DNA of 53,594 bases from Opitutia bacterium. Its GTDB lineage: Bacteria; Verrucomicrobiota; Verrucomicrobiia; Opitutales; Opitutaceae. The stretch is from NCBI GenBank assembly GCA_947474365.1, contig CANJIU010000066.1, positions 1 to 53,594 of the forward strand, read 5' to 3'. This document shows, in pieces, positions 17,187 through 27,255 of this stretch (its first letter is position 1; the number at the start of each line of letters is the position of its first letter). Under the pieces are notes generated by a model. That model did not search any database and had not been told where the DNA came from. It was given only the letters and a program-made list of their open reading frames with translations. Both the position numbers and the translations under genes were made by a program.

Positions 17187-17882
17187 ATGTGTGGGCAAAT
17201 CATGCTGAAAGTCGAGCGACTGATCAAATCCTATCAAACGGCCGATGGCCGGGACCTGACCGTGTTGAAGGCCGTGAGCTTCACCCTCGACGCCGGCGCC
17301 ACCCTCGCGATCGTGGGGCCGAGCGGCAGCGGCAAGACGACGCTCCTCGGCCTCTGTGCGGGTCTGGATCGACCGAGCGGCGGGACGGTTGAACTGGCGG
17401 GCAGCTCAATCGGCGCGATGAGCGAGGACGAGCGGGCCCTCGTGCGCAACGCGCATGTGGGTTTTGTGTTTCAGAACTTCCAGCTGATACCGACCCTGAC
17501 GGCACTGGAGAACGTGATGGTGCCGGTGGAATTGCGCGGCGAAGGGGGAGGTGCGGCGGAGGCGGAGGCGCGGGGATTGCTGGCGCGGGTGGGGTTGGGT
17601 GAGCGGTTCGAACATTATCCCGTCCAGCTGTCTGGCGGCGAGCAGCAGCGCGTGGCGCTGGCGCGGGCCTTCATGAACCGGCCGAAGATTTTGTTTTGCG
17701 ACGAACCAACCGGCAACCTCGACGGCGACACGGCGCATGCGATGGTGGAGCTAATCTTCGGATTAAATCAGGAAAAGCAGACGACGCTTGTCCTCGTGAC
17801 ACACGATCTCGAACTCGCGAAACGCTGCGGGCGAATCCTCCGGCTGAAAGGCGGAGCGGTGGTGGGCGACGAAAACGATTAG
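17187..17882 (+). CDS. ybbA: ABC transporter ATP-binding protein, YbbA type
   Basis: 231 residues from ATG at 17187; ATG at 17202 is an alternative. Walker A is GPSGSGKTT, the Q-loop is in FVFQNFQLIP, the signature is LSGGEQQRVALARA, Walker B is ILFCDEPTGNLD and the switch His is in VLVTHD. This is the LolD/MacB-like class that pairs with FtsX-type permeases. Next to tesA and before ybbP it matches the E. coli YbbAP system, which is implicated in handling hydrophobic molecules or lipoproteins in the envelope. A repeat half (TTCGTGTGTTTCGTG at 17164-17178) lies directly upstream of the start. The partner permease is separated from it by an inserted GxxExxY cassette. Confidence 0.94.
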   Translation: MCGQIMLKVERLIKSYQTADGRDLTVLKAVSFTLDAGATLAIVGPSGSGKTTLLGLCAGLDRPSGGTVELAGSSIGAMSEDERALVRNAHVGFVFQNFQLIPTLTALENVMVPVELRGEGGGAAEAEARGLLARVGLGERFEHYPVQLSGGEQQRVALARAFMNRPKILFCDEPTGNLDGDTAHAMVELIFGLNQEKQTTLVLVTHDLELAKRCGRILRLKGGAVVGDEND

Positions 17883-17893
17883 GCGAGAATATT

Positions 17894-18341
17894 TTGCCCA
17901 CAAAACACACGAACTGCACGAAAGGATAAACCATGAAGGACCTAATCTACCCGGAGGAGTGTTACAAAATCGTCGGTGCCTGCTTTGAAGTATATAAGGA
18001 AAAAGGATGTGGATTTCTTGAGGCGGTGTTTCAGGAATGTCTGGATTTGGAATTTGGGCTTCAGAATATTCCCTTCGAGGCACAACGCGCCTTGCGGCTG
18101 AATTTCAAAGGGCGTCCGCTGAAACAGGGGTACGTGGCGGATTTTGTTTGTTTCGACAAAATTATCGTCGAATTGAAGGCGGTATCGCAGGTGACGGATG
18201 AGCATCGCGCGCAAGTGATAAACTACCTCAATGCGACTCAATATCGATTGGGGTTGCTCGTGAACTTCGGCCATCACCCCAAGTTGGAGTGGGAACGAAT
18301 CGTTCTCTGATTTTCGTGGATTTCGTGTGTTTCGTGGGCAA
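17894..18341. mobile_element. GxxExxY cassette bounded by 30-bp inverted repeats
   Basis: Left end TTGCCCACAAAACACACGAA... (17894-17923) and right end ...TTCGTGTGTTTCGTGGGCAA (18312-18341) are reverse complements at 27 of 30 positions. The 448-bp unit contains only the small gene at 17933-18310. It separates ybbA from ybbP, whose start codon is 3 bases beyond the right end. A third half-copy of the end sequence lies at 17164-17181, just before ybbA. This is either a mobile cassette or a gene spread by the repeats. Confidence 0.7.
17933..18310 (+). CDS. GxxExxY-family PD-(D/E)XK nuclease-like protein
   Basis: 125 residues. The family motif appears as GFLEAVF, with Phe in place of the final Tyr, in the first third. 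It is followed by GYVADFVCFDKIIVELKAV, the D...ExK core of the PD-(D/E)XK fold, and by LGLLVNFG near the end. GxxExxY proteins occur in many copies in Planctomycetes and Verrucomicrobia genomes and have no established function; a nuclease or a role in spreading their own repeats has been supposed. Lower GC and AT-rich codons (AAA, TAT, ATT) set it apart from both neighbours, which fits transfer. The catalytic Asp, Glu and Lys are kept. Confidence 0.85.
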   Translation: MKDLIYPEECYKIVGACFEVYKEKGCGFLEAVFQECLDLEFGLQNIPFEAQRALRLNFKGRPLKQGYVADFVCFDKIIVELKAVSQVTDEHRAQVINYLNATQYRLGLLVNFGHHPKLEWERIVL

Positions 18342-18344
18342 CCG

Positions 18345-20957
18345 ATGACTTTCATCCTCAAAATGGCCTGGCGCGATTCGCGGGCTTCGCGCCGGCGGCT
18401 CGTGCTCTTTTCGTTTTCCGTCGTGCTTGGGATCGCCGCTTTGGTGGCGATCGGTTCGCTCGGCACGAATCTCGAGCAGGCGATCGACGATCAGGCCAAG
18501 GGGCTGCTTGGCGCCGACCTCATCGTCACCGGACGAAACCCGATGAGTGACGCGGCGCGGCAGCATGTCGCCGGGTTGGCGAGCGACGTCGCGCGGGAGG
18601 TCAGCTTTTCCTCGATGATGGCGTTCCCCACCGCCGACAATCTCACGCGCCTCGTCAACGTGCGCGCGATGGAGGGCGGTTTTCCGTTCTACGGCGATTT
18701 TGTGACAGTGCCCGCGGATGCCCCGGGCCGGTTGCGCGCGGGAGGCGACGTGGCGATTGTTGAGGAAACCCTGCTGCGACAGTTCAACGCCAAGGTCGGC
18801 GACCGCGTGAAACTCGGCTCGACGCTGTTCACGGTCGTCGGTGCTCTGCAAAAACTCCCGGGCGAGTCCTCCGCGTTGGCGGCGACGGTGGCACCGCGGG
18901 CGCTGATTCCCCGAAGCGCGTTGGAGGCGACCGGACTCGCCGAACGCAACGTGCTCATCCGGCACCGGGTGATGTTGAAGCTGCCGCCGGAGCAAACACC
19001 GGACGCGGTGGAACGCGGGATGCGCGGGCAATTCCGAGGCGAAGGCTTCGGCTTCGACACCGTGGCCGAGCGCAAACGCAACCTCGGCCGCGTGCTCGAC
19101 AACATCGAGAATTTCCTTGGCCTCGTCGGGTTTGTCGCGCTGTTCCTCGGAGCCATCGGCGTGGCGAGCGCGATTCACGTCTACGTGCAGCAGAAGATTC
19201 CCACCGTCGCGATTCTGCGCTGCCTCGGTGCGACGGCGCGGCAGAGTTTTGGGGTTTATCTGGTGCAGGGCGTCGCCCTCGGGATCTTCGGCGCGATCAC
19301 AGGGGCGGCGTTGGGGGTCGCGGTGCAGGTGGCGCTGCCGCATCTGTTGGCGGACGTCTTGCCCTTTGAGGTACGCTTCTTCGTCGCGTGGCCGGCGGTG
19401 GCGCGCGGGATGGGCGCAGGGCTGGTGATCTGCCTGCTGTTCACCCTGCTTCCGCTGCTGGCGGTGCGGCGGGTGTCGCCGCTGGTGGCGCTCCGCTCCG
19501 CCTTTGCCGATCGGGTCGCGACCGGCCCCGACGGGTGGCGCATCACCATGGGTCTCCTCATCGTGGTGGCCGTTGCGGGTTTTTCAATTTGGCAGACGGG
19601 CCGGCTGCGCGACGGGCTTGGCTTCACCGCCGTGCTGGGCGCGGGGTTTGGCATTCTTGCCGGACTGGCGAAAGTGGTGGCATGGGCGGCACGCCGTTGG
19701 TTTCCGCGGCGCTGGCCCTACGTTGTGCGCCAAGGAGTGGCCAACCTCTACCGTCCCAACAACCGTACCGTGCTGCTCCTCCTCGCGCTTGGGCTTGGCA
19801 CGTTTCTCATGCTCACGCTGCTGCTCACGCGCACGACGCTGTTGCGGGAGATTGAATTCGCGGGCGGCGGTGGCCGGCCGAACTTGCTGTTTTTCGACAT
19901 TCAAGACGACCAAATCGAGGCTCTCGCGAATGCCGCGGCGGCCGAGCAGGCGCCCGTTCTAGTACAGGCCCCGATCGTGACGATGAAAATCGCCCGGGTG
20001 AAAGGCCGGCCGGTGGAGGAATTGGTGCGCGAAGGCCGGGGTGCCCGTGGCGCGGGAGACGATGAGACGCGCAAGCGGCAAGATGAGGAGACGGGAAAGC
20101 GTGGGCCGGGTGCGGGAGATCGGATGCCGGGCTGGACGCTGCGGCGCGAGTATCGTTCGACCTATCGGGGCAATCTTGCGGGGACCGAACGCTTGGTGAG
20201 CGGAGAGTTCACCGGAAGGGTCGCGGCGGGAGAGGCCGTCGTGCGGGTCTCGATCGAGGAGGGCCTGTTCAAGGAAATGGGGCTGCAGCTCGGCGATGAA
20301 ATCGAATGGGACGTCCAGGGTGTGCCCATTCGCTCGAAGGTCGCGAGCGTGCGGGCGGTGGAATGGCGCCGGCTTGAGCCGAACTTCTTCGTTGTTTTCC
20401 CGTTGGGTGTGCTCGAGCCCGCGCCGAAATTCCACGTGGCCGCGGTCCGCGCCGCCGATTCCGCGCACTCGGCCCGGGTGCAGCGGACGATCGTCGCTGC
20501 GTTTCCCAACGTGACCGCGATCGACCTCGCCCTCGTGATGCAGACGGTCGATGGCATTTTCACAAAGGTCGCGTTTGTGATCGAGTTCATGGCGGCGTTC
20601 ACGGTGCTGACGGGGATCATCGTGCTGGCGGGTGCGGTGATGACGGGGAGGTTTCAGCGGATTCGCGAGACGGTGCTGTTGCGGACGCTGGGCGCCACCC
20701 GCCGTCAGCTCCTGCAGATTCAATTTGTGGAGTACACCATCCTCGGCGCATTGGGAGCGTTTGTCGGATGCCTGCTGGCGCTCGCGGGCAATGCTCTCCT
20801 GGCCAAATATGTTTTCCGACTCTCGCCGTCGTTGCCCATTCTGCTCCCGATGGTGGGAGGAAGCGTGGTCGTCGCGATCACGTTGATCACCGGGTTGCTC
20901 TCCAGTCGCGGCATCACGAATCATCCGCCGCTGGAAGTCCTGCGGCAGGAGACGTGA
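18345..20957 (+). CDS. ybbP: ABC transporter permease, YbbP type (two FtsX domains)
   Basis: 870 residues from ATG at 18345. A first membrane helix at about 20-40 is followed by a MacB-like periplasmic domain, an FtsX domain with three helices (about 255-395: FLGLVGFVALFLGAIGVAS and on), an additional pair of helices in the middle (about 410-500), a second periplasmic domain and a second FtsX block near the C-terminus (FMAAFTVLTGIIVLAGAV, then the ILLPMVGGSVVVAI helix). This ten-helix layout fits YbbP rather than the four-helix LolCE. It partners YbbA, probably extracting or moving lipophilic molecules in the inner membrane. A highly charged, low-complexity segment at about 565-592 (GDDETRKRQDEETGKRG) looks like a recent insertion in the second periplasmic domain. 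The start lies right at the edge of the GxxExxY cassette. Confidence 0.93.
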   Translation: MTFILKMAWRDSRASRRRLVLFSFSVVLGIAALVAIGSLGTNLEQAIDDQAKGLLGADLIVTGRNPMSDAARQHVAGLASDVAREVSFSSMMAFPTADNLTRLVNVRAMEGGFPFYGDFVTVPADAPGRLRAGGDVAIVEETLLRQFNAKVGDRVKLGSTLFTVVGALQKLPGESSALAATVAPRALIPRSALEATGLAERNVLIRHRVMLKLPPEQTPDAVERGMRGQFRGEGFGFDTVAERKRNLGRVLDNIENFLGLVGFVALFLGAIGVASAIHVYVQQKIPTVAILRCLGATARQSFGVYLVQGVALGIFGAITGAALGVAVQVALPHLLADVLPFEVRFFVAWPAVARGMGAGLVICLLFTLLPLLAVRRVSPLVALRSAFADRVATGPDGWRITMGLLIVVAVAGFSIWQTGRLRDGLGFTAVLGAGFGILAGLAKVVAWAARRWFPRRWPYVVRQGVANLYRPNNRTVLLLLALGLGTFLMLTLLLTRTTLLREIEFAGGGGRPNLLFFDIQDDQIEALANAAAAEQAPVLVQAPIVTMKIARVKGRPVEELVREGRGARGAGDDETRKRQDEETGKRGPGAGDRMPGWTLRREYRSTYRGNLAGTERLVSGEFTGRVAAGEAVVRVSIEEGLFKEMGLQLGDEIEWDVQGVPIRSKVASVRAVEWRRLEPNFFVVFPLGVLEPAPKFHVAAVRAADSAHSARVQRTIVAAFPNVTAIDLALVMQTVDGIFTKVAFVIEFMAAFTVLTGIIVLAGAVMTGRFQRIRETVLLRTLGATRRQLLQIQFVEYTILGALGAFVGCLLALAGNALLAKYVFRLSPSLPILLPMVGGSVVVAITLITGLLSSRGITNHPPLEVLRQET

Positions 20958-20972
20958 GTCAAAAACGACTCA
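20955..20972 (+). terminator. short stem-loop after ybbP
   Basis: TGAGTC, loop AAAAAC, GACTCA, starting at the ybbP stop codon. There is no T-run downstream. It is a weak but well placed candidate terminator. Confidence 0.35.
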
Positions 20973-20990
20973 GCTGAGAGCCTAAGCCAA

Positions 20991-21177
20991 CCATGCAGAA
21001 GAAAACCACGGATGGACACGAATGGACACGGATTCAGAGGCGAGAACCAGCCACCGTTGGAAATCCGAAACGCCACCGAACGGTGACCGCCAAGAATCCG
21101 CACGCACCGGCACGGCTTGCTCTGAGCATCCGGGTTTATTCGTGTCCATCCGTGGTTCAAATGAATCGTCCCGGCTA
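20991..21177 (-). repeat. dispersed palindromic element, copy 2 (inverted relative to copy 1)
   Basis: On the minus strand it reads GCCGGGACGATT, then TGAACCACGGATGGACACGA, the core GGTCACCGTTCGGTGG, and ATTCGTGTCCATCCGTGGTT, matching 225-412 throughout. Its arms are again inverted copies of each other. The rest of the 415-bp spacer 20958-21372 shows no gene; the segment 21180-21372 presumably contains the promoter of the receiver protein. Confidence 0.8.
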
Positions 21178-21372
21178 AGAAAGCAAAGGTTTGGAGGGTA
21201 CGGTCGGAAAGTCCGGCCACTTGCTGCGTGATTCCGGCCTTGTGGGCGTAGCATTACACACCGGCTACGCATTATCCTGCCGTGAAAACCAGGGTGAAGC
21301 CCCTAGGACTCATCGCGTGTTTCCTCCGCCCCGCAACAAACGAACCGGTCTGATCCGGATCCGACATTTCCC

Positions 21373-21720
21373 ATGAGGATTCTGATCGCCGACGACGAGG
21401 AATCCATCCGAACGCTTTTTTCCCTGTTGCTGGGCGGCAAGGGGCACACCGTGAGTGCGGCCGGCGACGGTGTCGAGGCGCTCGCTTTGGTGAACGCCGG
21501 CCAATTCGACGTGGTGGTCACTGACCATCAGATGTCCGAGAAGAACGGTCTGGAATTGGTGCGCGAACTGAAGGCCGCTTCGTTTCCGGGGAGGATCGTG
21601 GTTATTTCGGGTGTGTTGTCCCCTGCGATCAGAAAAGAGTATGAAGTGCTGAAAGTGGACGCGATTATTGCGAAGCCGTTAGGTTTGAAGGAATTGGTGG
21701 CATGGCTTGAGTCGTTTTGA
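21373..21720 (+). CDS. stand-alone response-regulator receiver protein (CheY-like)
   Basis: 115 residues comprising a single receiver domain and no output domain. Acidic pocket residues are in IADDEES (residues 5-9), the phospho-acceptor Asp is in VVTDHQMS (about residue 51), the Thr/Ser switch is in VVISGV (Ser), and the conserved Lys is in IIAKPLG. It would relay a phosphate within a two-component or chemotaxis-type pathway. No histidine kinase lies nearby, so the partner is unknown. Confidence 0.9.
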   Translation: MRILIADDEESIRTLFSLLLGGKGHTVSAAGDGVEALALVNAGQFDVVVTDHQMSEKNGLELVRELKAASFPGRIVVISGVLSPAIRKEYEVLKVDAIIAKPLGLKELVAWLESF

Positions 21721-21858
21721 CGGCTCTCCTCGTTGCGGATGCTGTTTCCGCGCAGGTGGTCGCGTCGGGGATCGGTGGGGTCTTTTCGGTTTGCCGCGCC
21801 GCGCTTGCGCTCCGTCCGGGTCTCCCTCTGTCTCTCGGTCCTCCAATTCTTCAAAACC

Positions 21859-22356
21859 ATGCGTCGCATCGTTTCCTTCCACTACACACTTCGTGATCCG
21901 AATGGCCGTGTGCTCGACACCTCCGCGGGCGGCGAGCCCATCAGTTACCTCGAGGGAGCAGGCCAGATCATCGACGGACTCGATGAGCAGCTCCGCTCCG
22001 AGGCGGCGGGGACCAAGACGCGCGTCACGGTCGCCGCGAGCAAGGCCTACGGTGAACGCGATCCCGCTCAGGTGCAGCGGGTGAAGCGCGGTCTGCTGCC
22101 AGTCGACGCCGAACTCAAGGTCGGCGATCAGTTTCGCACCGGCGAGGATCGGTATGCCCCGGTTGTCACCGTGCACGCCATCGAGGGCGACGAGGTGTTG
22201 CTCGACGGCAACCATCCGCTTGCGGGGGTCGACCTCACGTTTGACGTCGAGATCGTGACGGCGCGCGAGGCCACGGCGGACGAGCTGAGTCACGGCCACG
22301 CCCATCCGGGTGAAGGCAGTGGCGGTGGCTGCGGCGAGGGCTGCGGCTGCCATTGA
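21859..22356 (+). CDS. slyD: FKBP-type peptidyl-prolyl isomerase SlyD
   Basis: 165 residues from ATG at 21859. The FKBP half begins VSFHYTLRDPNGRVLDTS with YLEGAGQIIDGLDEQL, and the chaperone insert-in-flap region follows (AYGERDPAQVQRV). The tail is rich in His and Cys (HGHAHPGEGS then GGGCGEGCGCH), the nickel/zinc-binding tail of SlyD. It catalyses prolyl isomerisation, acts as a folding chaperone in the cytoplasm, and may donate nickel. A longer upstream frame is not needed and has no start context. Confidence 0.93.
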   Translation: MRRIVSFHYTLRDPNGRVLDTSAGGEPISYLEGAGQIIDGLDEQLRSEAAGTKTRVTVAASKAYGERDPAQVQRVKRGLLPVDAELKVGDQFRTGEDRYAPVVTVHAIEGDEVLLDGNHPLAGVDLTFDVEIVTAREATADELSHGHAHPGEGSGGGCGEGCGCH

Positions 22357-22385
22357 GGTATCGTCCTTCGTTCCACTGACTGCAG

Positions 22386-22407
22386 TTGTCATCTTTTTGG
22401 ATGACAA
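22386..22407. terminator. stem-loop between convergent genes
   Basis: TTGTCATC, loop TTTTTG, GATGACAA, in the 97-bp gap between slyD and the DUF1501 gene, which point toward each other. An 8-bp symmetrical stem could end transcription from both sides. Confidence 0.45.
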
Positions 22408-22453
22408 ATCCGGAGCGGCGTCCGCGTTGCTTATGTGTGCGCCGGACCGAGGC

Positions 22454-23887
<1,434 letters not shown>

Positions 23888-23915
23888 GGGCGGCGGGACG
23901 TACGGTTCACTTTCC

Positions 23916-26900
23916 TCAGTCCAGGTAGAGAAACTCGTTGGCGTTGTAGAGCAGGTGACAAAAATCCGTCAGCGCCGCCACGCTCGTGTCGAGCCGTCCG
24001 GTGGGCGCGATCTCGGAACGGATGCCGTGACCGTGGGGCGAGGAGTCCTTGAAGAAGCCCGGCTCTTCGAAGAGCCAGTAGCCCACGGTGTCCTCGTTGA
24101 TTCCCTCCCGGTTCAGGAGCAATTGGTCCGCGCGGAGCGCCGCGCGGGACAGGCGGACGTCGTCGACCAGGCCGTCCCAAACCACCGCCTTGTCGGGCTC
24201 GCGCGCGCCGATGACGAGCGGGAGATTCGACTGATGGTTGGCGGTCACCTTGTGCGGCACGCGGGCGATCCCGAGTACGGCGCCGGCCGTCAGTTCTTTT
24301 AGATAAAACGTCACGCCCGTTTCGCTGGTGTCCTCGAGCCGAAGCGACACCGCGACATAGTAGGGAGTGTCGAGTTCGAGCCGCAGTCCGGATGAAATCA
24401 CATCGTAGCCGCCGGCGCCGTCTTCGGCGGTGTCGCCGATCAATTCGAGCACGAGGCTCTGCGGCTTGCCGGCCGATTTCAGTCCGGAGACACCGAGGGA
24501 CCAGCCGGGCTGATCCTTGCGGCCGTCCCAGCGCGAGGCGATCGTGCGAATTGTGGCGCCCTCGTCGACGGAGCGGAGGACGACATAGGCTTCGACGGTG
24601 AAATCGTAGCTCGGCATCAACGGATTGTCGGGGACCTGGAGGCGAGACTGGACGCCGGAAGGCTTCAGCAGGGCGGCGCGGCTGCCGTTGCGCCGTGGCA
24701 TCGGCTCCATCGCGGCGGCGGCACCCCTGTCCTTCGAGGCCGCGATGCGCTGCGACTGGGAGTTGAGGAAGGCAACCGCCTTGGGCTTTTCGACGGGCGA
24801 CGGGTCGCGACCGAGCGCGAGTCGATACGCCGCGGTGGCCGCCGCAGCTTCGTCGGTTGCGCCGGACTTGGTGATGCGGGTGGCGAGGGCCTGGGCGCGT
24901 TGAAGGGTGTATTGACCGTTGATGAGCAGCAGGGCCTGGGAAGGAGTCGTGGTGACGTTCCGCTGCGGCGTGCTGTTGTAGGCGTCGGGCGGGTCAAAGA
25001 CCTCGAGGAGGGGATCGCGGCTGTTGCGCAGCCACTTCGTGTAGACCGTCCGACGGGGCTTTGAAGGATCCACGCTGGGACCGCCGTCGGTGGGATCGAG
25101 TTCGCCGCTGGTGGCCAGCATGGCGTCGCGGATTTGCTCGGCCTCCAATCGCCGCACATTCATCCGCCACAGCAGCCGGTTTTCCGGATCCTGGTTGCGG
25201 GCGATTTCGGACGAGGCGGTGAGCGCGGACTGGCGGTAGGTGGCGGAGGTGAGGATCAGGCGCTGAAGTTTTTTCACACTCCAGTCGTGTTCGACAAAAT
25301 TGCCGGCGAGCCAGTCGAGCAGTTCGGGATGGGACGGTTTTTCCCCGAGGTGGCCGAAGTCGCTGGGCGTGGCGACAAGGCCCTGGCCAAAGAGCCGCTG
25401 CCAGACGCGGTTGACCATGACGCGCGTGGTGAAGCGATTGTCCGGTTGGGCGAGCCATTGCGCGAGCGCGGTGCGGCGGCCGGTGGAGGTCGGTGACGCG
25501 AGGATCGGGACGATCGTGGCTGGCGCCGGATCGAGCAGCGAAAGGAAGCCGGGAGCGATGTCGGTGCGGGAGCCCTTTTTCGGGATCGCGTTGAGCGGGG
25601 CGATCGGCCCGATGTCCGAGACGAGTTGCGTCGTGGGCGGCGGGCCCGGCTTGTACTCGTCGAATTTCGCCAGCGCCTTGTGCAGGTTGTCGTACTTCTC
25701 CTTCGTCGCGCCCTTGAACTTGCCATCGAGGCGCTTGAGATCGTTGAGCACCTGATTGTACGCGAGGTCGTTGATTTGTTGCTCGAGTGGGGTTCTTTCC
25801 GCCGCGGGCTTGAGCATGATTGTCTGGATATCCCGGGGAAATTTTTCGATTACGGCCTTGGCTGATTTCTCCCGGACGGGTTTTTCGAGCGCTTCGATTT
25901 CCGCGCGGATTGAGGCGGTCATTTCCTCCCAGCGCGCCCGCTTCTGCTTGTACTCCGCCAGCCGTTGCGGGGTCGCCAGCGGGATGTCGTCGCGCTGGGA
26001 CAGCGGCGCGAAGAAGGCCCGGAGCCGGAAATAATCCTTCTGCAAAATCGGATCGAATTTATGGTCGTGGCAGCGCGCACATTGCATCCCGAGGCCGAGG
26101 AACGCGTCGCCCGTCACGTCGGTGATGTCGTTGATCAGGCCTGCCCACTGGGTCATGACGTCGCGTTGGTTGTATTCGTAGATCGTCTGGCGCAGATAAC
26201 CCGTGCCGACGACGGCGTCGGGGTTTTCCGGGTAAAGTTCATCCGCGGCGACCTGCTCCATCAGGAAGCGGTTGTAGGGCTTGTCCTCGTTGAAGCTGCG
26301 AATGACGTAGTCGCGGTAGCGCCACGCGGTCGGGCGAAATTCATCGAGCTTGAAGCCGTCGGACTCCGCGAAGCGGACTAGGTCGAGCCAGTGCCGGCCC
26401 CATTTTTCCCCGTAGCGCGGATTGGCGAGAAGCCGGTCGACGACTTTTTCGTACGCATCGGGCGCGCGATCGGAGACGAAGCGTTGCACTTCGTCCGCGG
26501 TGGGAGGAAGGCCGATGACGTCGAAATACGCGCGGCGAATCAGTGAGCGTCGCTCCGCCTCGGCCGACGGTTTCAGTCCTTCGGATTCGAGCCGAGCGAG
26601 GATGAAGCGATCGATGGGGTTGGCTGGCCACGAGGAGTCTTTGACGATGGGCGGAGTGGGCCGCTGCAGGGGTTGAAACGACCACCAGTCCTTGTCCTGC
26701 GCCGTGCTGCGGCGGCGATTCAACCGATCGTTCGCCACAGTCGCAGGTCGGGGCGCGCCCATGGCCACCCATTGGGTGAGGACGGCGATCTGGGCGTCGG
26801 AGAGTTTTTTCCCTTTCGGCGGCATTTGCAGATCCGGATCGGTGTAGCGAATCGCGGTGACGAGGAGGCTCTCCTCGGGTTTTCCGGGCACCAGCACGGT

Positions 26901-27197
26901 GCCGGAATCACCGCCCTTGAGCGTCGCCTCGTGGGAGTCGAGCAACAGGCCGCCCTTGATTTTGTCGGCCTCGTGACTGTGGCATTTGTAGCAGGTGTCG
27001 GCGAGGATCGGCTGGACCTGTTTTTCGAAAAATTCGAGTCCGTCGGAGGTGGACACTGGCTCTGCGGCGGATGCGGCGGCGGTCGCCAGAGCGAACAGAG
27101 CGATGCTTCGGAGTCGCGGCGGACAAGACGAAAAAAAACGGCCGGGGCGCGCGGGCCGATGCGCCGGACAAGCGGGGATGTTTCCGAGGAAACTCAT
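23916..27197 (-). CDS. PSD1/DUF1549-DUF1553 cytochrome protein with inserted lectin-like domain
   Basis: 1093 residues from ATG at 27197. It has a signal-like N-terminus, then the planctomycete cytochrome C domain (CYKCH heme motif; QMPPKGKKLSDAQIAVLTQW), DUF1549 (about 180-390, including a second CxxCH in CARCHDHKFDPI), and DUF1553 (ALAQWLAQPDNRFTTRVMVN, RVWQRLFGQGLVATPSDFG). Between the DUF1553 core and its normal last helix (ALTDFCHLLYNANEFLYLD) there is an extra segment of about 250 residues with a concanavalin/LamG-like pattern (YDFTVEAYVVLRSVDEGAT, VWDGLVDDVRLSRAAL). Such a domain may bind a polymer. It is preceded by a beta-propeller gene and followed by DUF1501. Confidence 0.9.
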   Translation of the reverse strand: MSFLGNIPACPAHRPARPGRFFSSCPPRLRSIALFALATAAASAAEPVSTSDGLEFFEKQVQPILADTCYKCHSHEADKIKGGLLLDSHEATLKGGDSGTVLVPGKPEESLLVTAIRYTDPDLQMPPKGKKLSDAQIAVLTQWVAMGAPRPATVANDRLNRRRSTAQDKDWWSFQPLQRPTPPIVKDSSWPANPIDRFILARLESEGLKPSAEAERRSLIRRAYFDVIGLPPTADEVQRFVSDRAPDAYEKVVDRLLANPRYGEKWGRHWLDLVRFAESDGFKLDEFRPTAWRYRDYVIRSFNEDKPYNRFLMEQVAADELYPENPDAVVGTGYLRQTIYEYNQRDVMTQWAGLINDITDVTGDAFLGLGMQCARCHDHKFDPILQKDYFRLRAFFAPLSQRDDIPLATPQRLAEYKQKRARWEEMTASIRAEIEALEKPVREKSAKAVIEKFPRDIQTIMLKPAAERTPLEQQINDLAYNQVLNDLKRLDGKFKGATKEKYDNLHKALAKFDEYKPGPPPTTQLVSDIGPIAPLNAIPKKGSRTDIAPGFLSLLDPAPATIVPILASPTSTGRRTALAQWLAQPDNRFTTRVMVNRVWQRLFGQGLVATPSDFGHLGEKPSHPELLDWLAGNFVEHDWSVKKLQRLILTSATYRQSALTASSEIARNQDPENRLLWRMNVRRLEAEQIRDAMLATSGELDPTDGGPSVDPSKPRRTVYTKWLRNSRDPLLEVFDPPDAYNSTPQRNVTTTPSQALLLINGQYTLQRAQALATRITKSGATDEAAAATAAYRLALGRDPSPVEKPKAVAFLNSQSQRIAASKDRGAAAAMEPMPRRNGSRAALLKPSGVQSRLQVPDNPLMPSYDFTVEAYVVLRSVDEGATIRTIASRWDGRKDQPGWSLGVSGLKSAGKPQSLVLELIGDTAEDGAGGYDVISSGLRLELDTPYYVAVSLRLEDTSETGVTFYLKELTAGAVLGIARVPHKVTANHQSNLPLVIGAREPDKAVVWDGLVDDVRLSRAALRADQLLLNREGINEDTVGYWLFEEPGFFKDSSPHGHGIRSEIAPTGRLDTSVAALTDFCHLLYNANEFLYLD

Positions 27198-27255
27198 GGG
27201 GCGTCCGAAGCTTTGGATCGCAGCCCCCGTTTGTAAACAGACATCTTGGCCCCGG

